From assembly GCA_036936605.1 (NCBI GenBank), contig JAUPFV010000001.1, forward strand, positions 113,716,771-113,780,770: a DNA stretch of 64,000 nucleotides, given 5' to 3'. This DNA comes from Limnanthes douglasii subsp. nivea (Eukaryota; Streptophyta; Magnoliopsida; Brassicales; Limnanthaceae). A program made the position numbers and the translations under genes. The notes under the pieces are model-generated. The model saw only the letters and a program-made list of their open reading frames with translations. It made no database searches and was not told the DNA's origin. Positions 44,850 to 56,828 of this stretch are shown here, piece by piece (the stretch's first letter is position 1; each line of letters begins with the position of its first letter).

Positions 44850-47800
44850 CTTTTATAAATTGTTAAGCCTTTCTCGGTGTACGATATTTTTTGTATATGA
44901 ATTTGAGATGTCTTCATCATTGTTCACAACAATTTTATGTCATTTTCTAGAGGTTACTCTAGATAATGCGACATATAATTGGCCATGAGTGAATACTGGT
45001 TGAGGGAGATAAATACCAACTATATTCAAAGATCGTCCCTGACTTTTATTCACAGTCATTGCATAACATACTCTAATAGGAAATTGTCTCCGTTTAAATA
45101 TAAATGGTTATTTATTTTTTGTTGATGAAACATCAATGCGAGGTATAAAAACCGTATCACCAATGTTACAACCGGTTATGATTTTGGCTACAATAACTTT
45201 ATTGCTCATTTGTGTTATTATTAACCTTGTACCATTGCATAATACTGAAGATGGATTCAAATTTCTTAACAACATTATATGTACAATTTTTTTTAGTATT
45301 AACTCGTGTCTGGGGATACCATTAAATTCTAATTTATTAAGAAATCAAACGGATACAAAAGGTAAAAACTTTCTGAATTTCCACATGTTTTACATATAGA
45401 ATCTGAGCTTAAATAAGTCTAACTTTTACTCGGTATTAAATTTAAAATGAAATCATTTATATGTGATACTCCATTGTTTTTTTGGAGTAACTAGTGTTCT
45501 TTCACTTAAATAAGAGTAATTATCAAAATTATTCAGAAAATCATTATATGTCATACTAAAAATAGAGTGAATAGGATTATTAGATGATTTAGTAATTAAA
45601 TCTGGTGGAATTTTAATCCATGAATATTCATCATTGTTTGGTGTAGTTAAATCAGAAATATAACCTTCCCCAACTTTTAATATCCAATCAGCAAAATTAT
45701 TTAACTCTTGTTGTTCTACATCGTTTAAGCCATTGTTAGACAATCTCATATTTTGTTTTAAAGAGAATACTTTAAAGTGTTTACATAGAAAAGAACTGCT
45801 TAAAGACACATTGACAATCTCTTCTCTCGTTCCTCCTGTTATAACTAGTAAAATTTGTCTGAAATCACCTCCTAATAAAATAGTTTTCCCTCCAAATAAA
45901 TTATCATTTCCTTCTTCATAGATTTTCGGTATAATATCACGTAATGATCTATTAAGAGCCTCAAAACAAATTTTATGATTCATTAGTGTTTCATCCCATA
46001 TAATCAAGATGCTTCTTGAATTAACTTAGCAAGATGTGTTGATTTTTTTTATTTCACATGTAGAACATTATGTTATACTTAAAGGAATTTAAAATCTCGA
46101 ATGTGCAGTTCTACCTCCAAGAAGAAGTAGGGAAGCAATTCCTGATGAAGCAATCACAAGAATAATTTTTCTTTCGGATCTAAGTTTACTAATAATAACG
46201 TTCCATAAAAAAGTCTTTCCTGTACCACCATGTCCGTATACAAAAAATAGTCCTTGTTTTTTAGCTACGATCGAAGAGGTAAATGAGTCATAAATTTATT
46301 TTTATTCGTCATTCAATTTGGAAACTAAATTTACCTGATGTTGGATGCACATATGCTAATCTACCTATATATTTACCTTGTTTTCTCAATTTCCAAATTT
46401 TGTCATGAGCATCCCAAATAACTTTTATGGGAAATTCTGCATATGATAGTGTAAGAGCTTCTTTATATTGTTCATATGCATCAAACCACCTTGTTAACAT
46501 TGAATTTTCAATGTTAACAACCGATTGAAGAGTTACATTAGAATCAAATATAATAAATTGCTGCAAACACAAATGAACATGTAATCTTTGAACATAAGGA
46601 TGTCTCGAATGTATGTGAAACTGAAATATTCTCCAAACAGATTCATACGAGCATAAATATCGACAATTAAGATGCGCAAGAATTTCATTAGTTTTATCTT
46701 CTTCCAAAACAACTCGAGCTCTATCTAATCCTTTGTTAATATATTTGAAAAGATACTTAATGAGCATATATTGACGACATGATTGAACATTAATATGAGC
46801 TTTATACCGTACCAACAATTGTTTATTATAAGGAACAACAAATATATTATCAATATGTATTTCATTTTTATTAATGTAATTTGATGGGATGTCACGACGT
46901 TTATAAGTGACATAACTATTTGTTTCTATGACTGTTTCAGTTTTAAACTATTTAGGATTTTTTTTGTGTATTTACCATTTTCCATGCATGGAGAATATGT
47001 ATTCAAAATTCCGCAAGGACCATAAATCATAAACCGACTTACCAATTCATATGCAATTGGATCAATTTCTTTGTTTGGAATTTCTGCTGAAATTATAGAG
47101 TTGATATCTTGCGGAAGACTGCATGCGTATTTCGAGTCTAACCAAACTAACAAATGACAATGAGGAAGACCTTTTTTTGAAATTCAATTGTATAAACATC
47201 CGCGATTATACAAATAATCGGGATAATATATATTATTAGTTATAGAAATAACTATATTCAAAAAATATTAAACTTTAGATAATAAAATACCGTACATGCT
47301 ACAACTTTTGCAAAAGGTTTTCCTGATTTGATGTAAGATATCATACTATCGAGTTTCATTTTAAATACTCTTGTGGAAATATCGGGTCTATCTTCAGCTT
47401 TATAACCTGGATTTATAAAGAGTTCTTTTATAATTTCCGGTCATTTTTTATTGCATGTAAACGTAATGAACAAATCTGGATTACCAAAATATCGGCAAAT
47501 TGCCATTACGTCTTGATAATTATTTATCATATACCTAACACTTCCGGTGTGAGAAGATGGTAAAATTATCCTTTTCTGAATATCATTAGCATTTGTTTCC
47601 CATTTTGATATTGCATCGTGTATTCCTTTATAAATCTTAGACCTAAAAGTTTTTTGATTTTTTCTAATAAAATCTAATCGATCTTCTTCAAGAGTTGCAT
47701 ATACATTTACTAAATATTGTTGGAACAATCTACCACCTTTTAAGAAAGAAACATCATGCAATTTTCTATCTTGAATTTGATATGAGTAGAAATCTCTCAT

Positions 47801-48620
47801 TGAAATTCTTTCTCGTTTTGGTTTTTGATCTCTAAACTCTTCGCTCCATTTCAAATCAGGTCTATAACCGTCTCCGCCGTGAGGAAAAAGAATTGGATAT
47901 TGCAGTAACATAAATTTAGGATGTAATTTCGTTATTCGTTGTAAACAATTAGATTTATGTTCTATTATGATATCTTTTTTGGAATCAAACTCTCCGATAT
48001 CTCCAACTATCAAACCACCAATTTCATTTGAAGAAGGTTGATCATACTGTTTACTATATGTTATTCGACGACTTACTAATCTCATTTTTAATGAAGCAAT
48101 TAAGTTTTTATTAACTCTATCTTTAACACTGCAAAATAATTTGACTAAATTATTAGTTCCATCAAACATTTTTATAAGGCCATCAAAAATTTCATGTTAA
48201 AAAATCAAGACAATATTGAGAATTCATAACGTTAAACCGATTAGTTACTTCATTTTGAGTATCATAAATATATAACTAAGCAAATTTTGGACATTATACA
48301 TCTGGTGGTATTAATGATCCCAATAAATGATGAATCTGACCATTAATTACAAAAATATAAGGTGATTTACCATTATTAATGAAAGTATTAACCATGGAAT
48401 TATATGCTCTTATATTTTTTTCGAATTTTTTTACTACTCTCATTATTATTTGGATTTAATAAATTATTTAATTTTTTTGGAGTCGATTCTTATAATCTTA
48501 GTTTCACTTTACCACTTAAACAACACCTTTAAGAGATTCATTAATCCAAAATAAAGCACCGCAATATTCACATTCAATATTTTTCTCTCTAAAGTCTATA
48601 TAACATTGGTCTTCTCCTCA
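44850..48620 (-). pseudogene. Helitron Rep-helicase
   Basis: Rolling-circle transposase read on the minus strand. An N-terminal zinc-finger-like segment (CEYCGALFWINESL, ~48,570) is followed by PYIFVINGQI and LYIYDTQNEV. The Helitron_like_N domain is at 48,169-47,290 (LQYPILFPHGGDGY). The Rep HUH motif reads GLPHCHLLVW (His codons 47,160-47,162 and 47,154-47,156). The paired tyrosines lie in KYLFKYINKG (46,760-46,730). The PIF1-type helicase has a Walker [13 protein letters not shown] (~46,215), a Walker B IIWDE (46,007), [25 protein letters not shown] and a final [15 protein letters not shown] (~44,950). Frameshifts before HUH and around 47,430, and stops near 46,020 and 46,290, show decay. 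The Helitron termini were not located. Confidence 0.9.
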
Positions 48621-49490
48621 AGAAAAAACATAATTTAAATAAAAATAAAAATTAAATATATTGAATAAATATTTATAAAAATATATAATATTTATAAACA
48701 TAAAAAATAAAATCAAATATATTTACTTTTTCGTTTCTGATAAAATGCTTGCCTGACTATTATCACTACGACTAACTTCTTCCAGCAATTTAAATGGTCT
48801 TTGACTCCGGGAGGCAAAATTATATTCATCACCGTCTTAAAAGATTGTCTGGTCTCCATACAAATATTACCCTCACTAAATCGTTTATACATATGGATAA
48901 TCCAAATATACTTGCATCAAATAATCTAAAAAAATGATAAAATATAATTTTTGAAAGGGGGTTTATAAAACATAAATAATCTAATAAAATTATACTAATG
49001 TTAAATAAGCAATCATATGTATATAAATTTTTATATTTCACATATTTTATGTTCGGATCATAAAAATATTAGATGCTAACCTGATGTTTGATGTGACAAA
49101 TTGTTAAAGCAATCATAAGAAAATATTTACATGTAAAAAATTATTCAAGTTTTAAAAAACAAAAAAGAGTAGTTAGATCTAAATAATAGTAATAATAGAA
49201 ATCAAGATCATATAACATCTTTTCATGTTCATTTTATAATTATTAAAATATTTAAAATCTAATTTTGTGTATTGAGAGCAAAATAATTTTTTGTCTTAGG
49301 TTTATTTGATTTTATTGTTGCTCATTTTTCACTTTCTTATATATGCTTTTTGTTTGATTTTATTGTTATTGATTTTTCACTTTATATGAAAAGTTTTAAT
49401 TTGTACTAAGTCTAATATTCAAAATAGGTTTCAATTTATATAACATAAACCAATGCCATTAATGCATGTTAAAATACCTATCATCACTAA
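48621..49490. other. AT-rich DNA, no gene recognised
   Basis: Lies between the Helitron N-terminus and the Tat LTR. It probably includes the Helitron 5' end and older flank. Confidence 0.5.
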
Positions 49491-49864
49491 TGAGTCCAGA
49501 TTTTCTCATCACTCACTGTAGAAACCGGACAGGGGAAATTCAGACAAACACCACCCACTGAATCATCCGAACAGGACAAAATTATTAAAAGCTAATCACA
49601 TTTTGACTAAGCTAATTGGTAACTTGCTTAATAAACTAAATGGGTTTTAATCTCGACCCGGTTTCATGAGTTTGACCCAAAAACCCACGAGGTCCATAAT
49701 TAAGGGTATAAATACCCAACCACTTTCATTAATGGGGGTAATGAACATTTAATACAACCAGATAGCTCAAATCTCTCACTACAAACCACTTAAACATTAA
49801 ATACCTTTGAAACATCACAAAACACCTGACCAAATTACCCTCAGACTGAAATGATTCACACCAA
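49491..49864 (+). repeat. 5' LTR of Tat element
   Basis: About 374 bp, starting TGAGTCC and ending just before the primer-binding site. It contains a TATA-like GTATAAATACCC near 49,708. It aligns to the 3' LTR at 1,308-1,679. Confidence 0.75.
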
Positions 49865-49866
49865 AT

Positions 49867-49885
49867 TGGCGACCACAGTGGGAGG
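49867..49885 (+). other. Primer-binding site
   Basis: TGGCGACCACAGTGGGAGG follows the LTR. The TGGCGAC..C...TGGG form is the one used by Tat and related Gypsy elements. The matching tRNA is probably tRNA-Arg, but I am not certain of the isoacceptor. Confidence 0.65.
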
Positions 49886-49935
49886 AGAAGGTGCCTGAAT
49901 CTAGCATTCGAAACCATCAAGAAAAACCAGTTCGG

Positions 49936-51807
49936 ATGAATCCGGACGAGCAAGAAGTGCCACCAGCTTTGGCAGAAGTGGTCGGAGAAAACGATGAATA
50001 TACGATAAATGAGCGATATAGACTAAAAGTTGAGATAGAAGCCTTGATGGCTGCTAAAATGGCGGAGATGGGTGTGAAAGAGAAGTCAAAAGTGTCAGCA
50101 GTTCACCATACTAACAATCCAAGAGAGCATGAGTCATCAAAGACCCATGTGAGCACTAAAAAAACTCATGCTAGTTCAAAGAAGTCTCACCGGTCTAAAC
50201 CGGTGGAGAGCTCAGATTCAGACTCAGAATCTTCTAGCAACTCCTTAAATGAAGACAGATTCGAAGAATCCCTATCATCCAGCAGTGATGAGGGCCATTC
50301 TAAGAAGAAACAGAATTTGGTCAAAAAATATCCAAGAAACAGGGACATGCATGGAAGGTTGAAGATGCATCTGGGTAAAGGGTCGTCTCATAGTCACAAC
50401 CATGACCGGAGGCATGTAGACCGGTTGTTAATGGATCCTTTTGCCTTTCATGATGAGCCAGGTATCTTTGCAACTCCCAACGAAGATACTGTATTTAGTT
50501 GTGGCCGAAATTGGAGACAATCTCCATTGTCCTCCAAGATACTGTCCGGAAACCTTTCTAAGAGGTTTGACAGTACAAAGATGGAAAAATATGATGGCAG
50601 TAAAGATCCAGATAACCATCTGGAGCAATTCAAAAAATTTACGATGAATTTCGACGACAACGATAAGTTACTTTGTCGAGCATTCTCCCAGTCTTTTACG
50701 GGGAGTGCTCTGAAGTGGTACAATTGTCTGCCACAAGGCTACATCAGAAATTTTGATACTTTTTGGGTGGCCTTCCGGAGGCAGTTCGTTGGAAGTAAAG
50801 AAGTGAAGGGATATGGAGACACTATTATCCATTGTGCCCAAGAACCAAATGAATTTTTGAAGGAATACATAAGTCGCTTTGTGAACACCAAAAATGGATT
50901 AGTTGATTTCTTTGAACAAGTATCAATAACTTCTCTAGGGCAGGGTTTGAACCCTGGTAATTTGGCTGATTCAGTAACCAGGAAAAAGGCCATGACATGG
51001 GGAGGTTTACTGAATCAGGTCGGCAAACAGATTAATGTGGATGAAACAAAGAAAAATAGGGTGCACCGGCAAGTGAGGTCTGCCCCAGCTGCACCAAATC
51101 AAAACCAGAATCAGTCCAGGTACAAGGCCAAGGAAGCCGGACAGGGTCAAAATAGGGCCAAGGCTCAATTCCACCAGGCTGCACCAGCTCAAAGCCAACA
51201 GTCTAGAAATAAGCGAGGACCTTGTGTTCAACCGGAGTGGTTTGCTGAATTAAAAGAAAATGTAGCCATAATTTATGATAAGACGAAAGACGAAGTACAT
51301 TTCAGAAAGCCAGCTGCATTACAATCTCCCATGGAAAGTCGAAATAATAGTTTCTGTCAGTATCACCATGATACTGGCCATACCACTGAAGATTGCATCG
51401 CGTTGAAACAAGAAGTGCAGAATTTGATTGAGAGAGGGAAGTTGGGGGCTTATGTTAAAAGAATAAATGGAAATAGGCCTGATAATGCTCATCGGACTGG
51501 CCCGAACAATGCAGGGATATCGGCTCCGGATGGGGCTTTGGTGATAATTGAAAGGTATGATGTAGATTCAGAGTATTTGGATCCTGATCCGAACCGAAAG
51601 AAGGTGGGCGTTATCACAGAGCACTGTAAGACGGTGTCCGGACTCATCAGCTTTTTTGAGTCACTTACAATATTTGGAGGAGACACCATGACTGCACCAA
51701 CTTCTTCTTCGAGAAAAAGGCATGTTCATACTTTAGCTACCCAATTAGAAGGAGGTATGACTTCCTATCAATCGCAAATTCCATTTTCCCTTCATTGTTT
51801 TCGATGA
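49936..51807 (+). CDS. gag: Gag polyprotein of Tat element
   Basis: Open for over 600 codons. The first ATG (MNPDEQEV) is at 49,936; the frame is open back to 49,891. The N-terminal 150 residues are charged and Ser-rich with a likely coiled coil. The capsid-like gag domain lies at about residues 200-345 (RNWRQSPLSSKILSG, KMEKYDGSKDPDNHLEQFK, GSALKWYNCLPQGY and FVNTKNGLV). A Gln/Asn/Ala-rich linker follows, then a zinc-knuckle-like CQYHHDTGHTTEDC near residue 475. The C-terminus reads YDVDSEYLDPDPN and FFESLTIFGGDTM. The frame ends at 51,807. The protease frame (FDEDDLRDIAGP) is in +1. It is the only gag in the window that is still fully open. Confidence 0.9.
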   Translation: MNPDEQEVPPALAEVVGENDEYTINERYRLKVEIEALMAAKMAEMGVKEKSKVSAVHHTNNPREHESSKTHVSTKKTHASSKKSHRSKPVESSDSDSESSSNSLNEDRFEESLSSSSDEGHSKKKQNLVKKYPRNRDMHGRLKMHLGKGSSHSHNHDRRHVDRLLMDPFAFHDEPGIFATPNEDTVFSCGRNWRQSPLSSKILSGNLSKRFDSTKMEKYDGSKDPDNHLEQFKKFTMNFDDNDKLLCRAFSQSFTGSALKWYNCLPQGYIRNFDTFWVAFRRQFVGSKEVKGYGDTIIHCAQEPNEFLKEYISRFVNTKNGLVDFFEQVSITSLGQGLNPGNLADSVTRKKAMTWGGLLNQVGKQINVDETKKNRVHRQVRSAPAAPNQNQNQSRYKAKEAGQGQNRAKAQFHQAAPAQSQQSRNKRGPCVQPEWFAELKENVAIIYDKTKDEVHFRKPAALQSPMESRNNSFCQYHHDTGHTTEDCIALKQEVQNLIERGKLGAYVKRINGNRPDNAHRTGPNNAGISAPDGALVIIERYDVDSEYLDPDPNRKKVGVITEHCKTVSGLISFFESLTIFGGDTMTAPTSSSRKRHVHTLATQLEGGMTSYQSQIPFSLHCFR

Positions 51808-54800
51808 AGATGACTTGAGGGACATAGCTGGTCCTTATGAAGATGTTGTTGTAATAGGAGCATCCATTGGGGGCAATGACATAAGGAGAATTTTGGTGGA
51901 CACCGGAAGTTCAGCCAATATCCTCTTTTTAACTTCTTATAAACAGATGAAGAATCCAGTAGTGATTCAGCGTTCGAACAGGTCAATAGTGGGTTTCACT
52001 GGAATCTCAGCTGACGTAAACGGGGAATTTGAAGAAGAGGTTTTGCTGGGCAATGGCCCTTTTAAGAAGATGGTCAGAATACTTTTTATTATGGTGGATT
52101 TTCCTACGTGTTACAATGCCATTTTGGGGAGATCTTGACTCTCCAGGATGCATGTTGTGGCTTCAACAGTCCACCAATGTTTGAAATACGCTGTGCAAGG
52201 ACAAGTGGGAGTTGTCCGAAGCAGTCAGAAGGTAGCAAGGGAGTGTTATGCAAAAACACTGGCCCCTCGAACTTTGGGGGCAGTTCGGATCAGTGAGGAT
52301 TAGCAATTTGAGGGGCCCTCTGGGGGAGAGGGTGAAATTGATGACCCTAGAGAGACACCTGGTGTTTTAATACCAATTGAACAAGTTGAAACTCACTCCT
52401 GGCTGAAGGAAGAAGTGTCAAGATCGGGTCCAAGATGACATCGGAATTAAAGAGTAAAGTGTTAGCCTTTTTGAAAGATCGTCAGTATGTTTTCACTTGG
52501 TGCAATGCTGATGTAACCGGAGTACCGGCAGACGTAAAATCACACCAACTATCCATCCGGAGGGATATAACACCTGTTGTGCAAAAGAGGAGAGCTTTTT
52601 CTAAGGAAAAAGCTGATGTCATAGTTCAGGAAGTTGACCGCCTTACTAAAATGGGGCACATAAAGGAATCTCAATACCCTTTATGGACAACCAATCCGGT
52701 GTTAGTATGGAAAGTGGCGTATGTGCATTGACTTTACAGATCTCAATAGAGCTTGCCCAAAAGACCTATATCCTGTCCCTCGAATTGATCAGTTGGTGGA
52801 CTCCACATCTAGGAACAAGATATTATCCTTTATGGAGGCCTTCTCCGGGTATAATCAGATTCAAGTAGATCCGAAGGATCAATAACATACTACATTTGTT
52901 TTACTGATAGGGGCCTCCATTGTTACAAGGTGATGCTATTTGGGTTAAAGAATGCTGGGGCTACTTATCAGAGATTAGTAAACAAGGCTTTTTCTAATCA
53001 GATTGGAAGAAACATGGAAGTCTATATCGATGACATGATAGTGAAGAGTGTGGATGAAGAGCTACACTTAGCAGATCTCCAAGAAACCTTTGCCAACTTG
53101 GTGAAAGTAAATTTAAAATTAAATCCAGAAAAGTGTATTTTCGGGGTGTAGTCCGGAAAATTCTTAGGGTATGTGATAAGTGAGAAGGGCATACAACCTG
53201 ATCCAGACCAACTTAGTGCTTTATTGCAAATGGAGCCTCCTCAGAATATTAAAGAAGTATCAAGATTGACAGGGAGGTTAGTTGCTCTAAACCGTTTTAT
53301 TTCAAGGTCTTCGGATAGGTGTGCCCCGTTTTTTGAAACTTTAAAAGGTGCAAAAGAGTTTAATTGGTCTCCCCAGTGTGACCAGGCTTTTGATGAAATT
53401 AAGAAGCACTTATCCTCTCCTAAAAATTTGTTTAAACCTGTTGATGGAGAGACACTCTACATATACTTGGCAGTTTCTGATTGCGCCCTAAGTGCAGTGT
53501 TGGTAAGGGAGGTGGATAATTATCCTCGTCCGGTGTACTATATCAGCAAAAGTTTGATTGATGCAGAAAAAAGATATTTAAAACTTGAAAAACTAGCAGT
53601 GGCCTTAGTAATTGATGCTAGGAAAATGAGGCCTTACTTTCAGTCTCATTCGATCATTGTCCGGACGTCTTTTCCCTTGAAACACGTTCTTCAAAAGCAG
53701 ACGTTTCAAGCAGAATGACCAAGTGGTCGGTGGAGCTGGGAGACTATGATATTGATTTTGCCCCTCGTACAGCAGTCAAGGCTCAGACTGTTGTTGATTT
53801 CCTAGTTGAATTTCACTCAGACAGAGACACCAAACAAGCAACAGTTGAAAAAACTAAGTAAGTATGGGTTGTCCGGACTGATGCTATAGCTGGCTTGAAA
53901 TTAGCTCTAATTTGTGGAGCCAAAAGGGTCAAGTTAATGAACGATTCCCAGCTTCTAATCCATCATACACAAGGTCAATCCGAAGCCAAAAAGGAGTAAT
54001 TGGTTAAATATTTATTTGTTCTTAAAGAAGTGGCACTTAATTTCAAAACCATCACCTATGAGCACATACCCCGAACAGAAAATACGCTAGCAGATTCCTT
54101 GGCAACCATAGCCTATTCTGAGTCCTACCCATGGATTCATGTGCAGGAGTGCCCATCCATTCAACTCAGTCAGAACAAGGAAGAAGAAAGTTTAAATATA
54201 CAAGTAAATCAACCTCAAGATTGGAGATTTCCTCTTTTCCAGTACCTCTTAGATGGAATCTTGCCTCCAGAAAAAGAAGTGGCAAGAAAAGTAAAGTATA
54301 AGGCTCGTGGCTTTGTCATCCTGAGAGATGTTCTTTACAAAAAATCCTTTAGTAGGCCTCTCTTACGATATCTGAGGATCGAAGAGTCCCAAATAGTGCT
54401 CTCCAAATTGCACGACGGCGATGGATCAGCACACTGTGGATTCAAGGCTCTAACCAGAAGGGTCTTGTTAGCTAGGTACTATTGGCCCTCCATAATGCAA
54501 GATGCCAAGGAATTGGTGAAAAAGTGTGATCCATGCCAAAGATACAGTAATGAAATTCATATCACAACTGTCCCTTTAGAGTCAATTTCTGAGCCAATAG
54601 CTTTTGCTTGTTGGGGGCTGGATTTGGTGGGACCTCTACCCGCATCCAACGGACGCAAAACTATAATAGTTTCTATTGATTACTTCTCACAGTGGATCGA
54701 AGCGGCCCCATTGGCAGGAACTACTTCGAAAGCTGTTATAAAAATCATCCTGTCTAATATTTGCTGTAGATTTGGGGTTCCACAAAAGATAACCACAGAC

Positions 54801-55440
54801 AATGGGCCACAGTTCGATAACAATGATGTGGAGAATTTCTGTGCCTCTAGAGGAATTCAACACTGTTTCTCTTCTCCTTTCCACCCACAAGAAAATGGGC
54901 AAGTTGAAGTAGAAAACAGAACCATCCTGTCCGGTCTTAAAAAGAATCTAGAAGGGGCTGCTGGAAAGTGGCCAAGTTATCTACAAGAAGTACTATGGGC
55001 TTACCGGACAACTCCCGGGGCTGCAACACAAGAATCCCCATTTGCCTTAGTGTATGATATGGATGCAATATCTCCCATAGAGGCCACCCTCCCTTCATTC
55101 TGAGTCCACAAGTTTTCCGAACAAGCTAACGAAGAAGCAATTAGAGGCCAGCTTGACTTGATGGAAGAAAGAAGAGTCAATGCTCACCTTAGAGCTGCAC
55201 ACTATCAGGGTTTGATGAGAAGCAGATTTGCTTCCCGAATCAAAAGGAGGGATTTTCAACCAGGTGATAAGGTGCTGAGAAAAGTCTTCCTACATACCAC
55301 GGAAAAGCACTTCGGCAAGCTAGCTCTAACTTGGGTAGGAACCTATGTGGTCAGTGAAAAGCTTAAGCGTGGGACGTACAGGCTCCAAGATAAAGATTGA
55401 AAGATTTTAAATCACCCCTGCAACATTGAACACCTCCACT
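51790..55440 (+). pseudogene. pol: Pol polyprotein of Tat element (PR-RT-RH-aRH-INT)
   Basis: The protease is at 51,815-52,138 with active-site DTG at 51,899-51,907. The RT N-terminus is at 52,435-52,720 (VQKRRAFSKEKADVIVQEV); a small deletion then removes part of KK.N.KWRMCIDF. The RT palm is at 52,740-53,150 with intact YIDD at 53,023-53,034. RT thumb/RNase H is at 53,173-53,718. The second, archaeal-type RNase H (53,720-54,110) has lost its centre between WVVRTD and GLKLALI, including the NNE.EYEA motif. Integrase is at 54,000-55,103 with HHCC zinc finger (H..HCGFKAL...CDPC), catalytic D (WGLDLVGP), D (TTDNGPQFD) and E (ENGQVEVENR). A C-terminal tail is at 55,158-55,440. At least six stops or frameshifts break it. 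Confidence 0.9.
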
Positions 55441-56828
55441 TGTATCTAGAATAAAAACTATGTAAATATTTACTTGTTTATAGTCCATGTAAATATTAGG
55501 GGGCATACTCTTTCCTACCCTGGTGGCACGGGGAGGTTTTAATGAGGTGTCCGGGTTTTTTAATAAAATTCGATGCCTTTCTTGAAAAATTTGAAGTGGT
55601 TTGACTAGCACGAGTTCCAACTTCCAAAAGAGGAAGGTACGATCCATCAAATTGATTCATGAGAGGGAGGTGGAATCTTTCCTGTAGTAGTGGGAGTTGG
55701 AGGTGTGGCGGGCGGTTTGCTTGTGGTACTAATTGCGAACATCTCTCTGAATCAATGTTCAGTAGTACGCCTGGTTCACCGGATTCTACCACAGCAGCCC
55801 GACCTCTCGAACGAACCTAGCGGTCGTAGCAAATATAGATTTTATTTCATTGCAAACCACAACTTGATTATAGACTCTTTGGCCTCAAGGGCCGACTCGA
55901 CATCAGATCAGAAATTCAAAAAGAAACTGAGAGACACATGACAGCATTATTCGAAACTCCTTTCGGTGTCCTTGAGGTATTAAATCAAGGCCCCAGGGGC
56001 AAGGGCATGGAGATCGCACTCTTGGGCGAGAGTCCAACCCGTAAGACTGAAGGAAGGGACGGTCGCTCTCTTTTTCAGACCTATTGCCGATACTAAGTAG
56101 CAGCCAAAAGTTTGTATCCTTTTTTCATTATATTATGCATGGATCAGATATATCATGGCGAATTCTTCAGACAAAATTCTGTCGTCCACAATGGACTCTG
56201 AGAAGTGAGATTTCGAGTCAGTCTTTACATAATCTTCTTCTGTCCGAAGAAATGATTCATCGCGCCTCACCGCAGGCACTGAATGAATGAAATGAGTGGA
56301 GATCATCCTTCCCCCTTGTTAATTACGGGGGGCGGAGCTTGAGTCAACCGCAGGAACAGGGAAAGGGAACGAATCTTCCAAAAATGGAAATCTAGCCTGA
56401 CTTGGATTTTCCCTATTAAATAACTTAGGCTTACTTACTAAAAGAAATCAAACCGGCTCCGAAACGAAATATACTGAAGAACATTCTATGGTTTGGTTTG
56501 ATTCGGTGGAGTGATGACTATTTAAACATTTGTCATCGGAGAATTTAAACACTCTCACTTTAAAATACTTGTAAAATAACTAAAGGCCATTTAAATACGA
56601 GCCATCAAAATTAGAAAACTACAGAACAATGTAAGAGTTGTGTAAAATAAAATTTCCCGGTGGATACCGGAGAGTCATATTAAATATGTAAAATTCCTTG
56701 GCCATCTAAAGAATTTGAAGTTTTAAAAGAGAAGGTTTGTCCGGAAAAGTGCCGGACACGATTACAAAAATGCCTTGGCCATCCAAGGACTTTAGTTCAA
56801 ACACAAAAATTGAAAAATAGTGAATGCT
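55441..56828. other. 3' region of Tat element with a GC-richer insertion, possibly organellar
   Basis: 55,441-55,560 holds a block (GGCATACTCTTTCCTACCCT, TTTTAATGAGGTGTC) conserved at 61,190-61,270 in the next copy. About 55,640-56,420 is markedly GC-richer than its surroundings. It has no counterpart in the other copy and reads like plant mitochondrial DNA in style (for example GGGGGGCGGAGCTTGAGTC). I recall no specific mitochondrial gene, so organellar origin is a guess. 56,420-56,828 is AT-rich element DNA with two near copies of CTTGGCCATC.AA.GA.TTT. Confidence 0.35.

Noticed and set aside
45136..45399. Plus-strand 87-codon open frame
   Set aside because: Antisense shadow of the Helitron helicase C-terminus.
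55690..56290. Plus-strand open frames in the GC-richer block (GVGGVAGGLLVVLIAN)
   Set aside because: Short and not recognised; openness is explained by composition. The block is reported as a possible organellar insertion, not as a gene.
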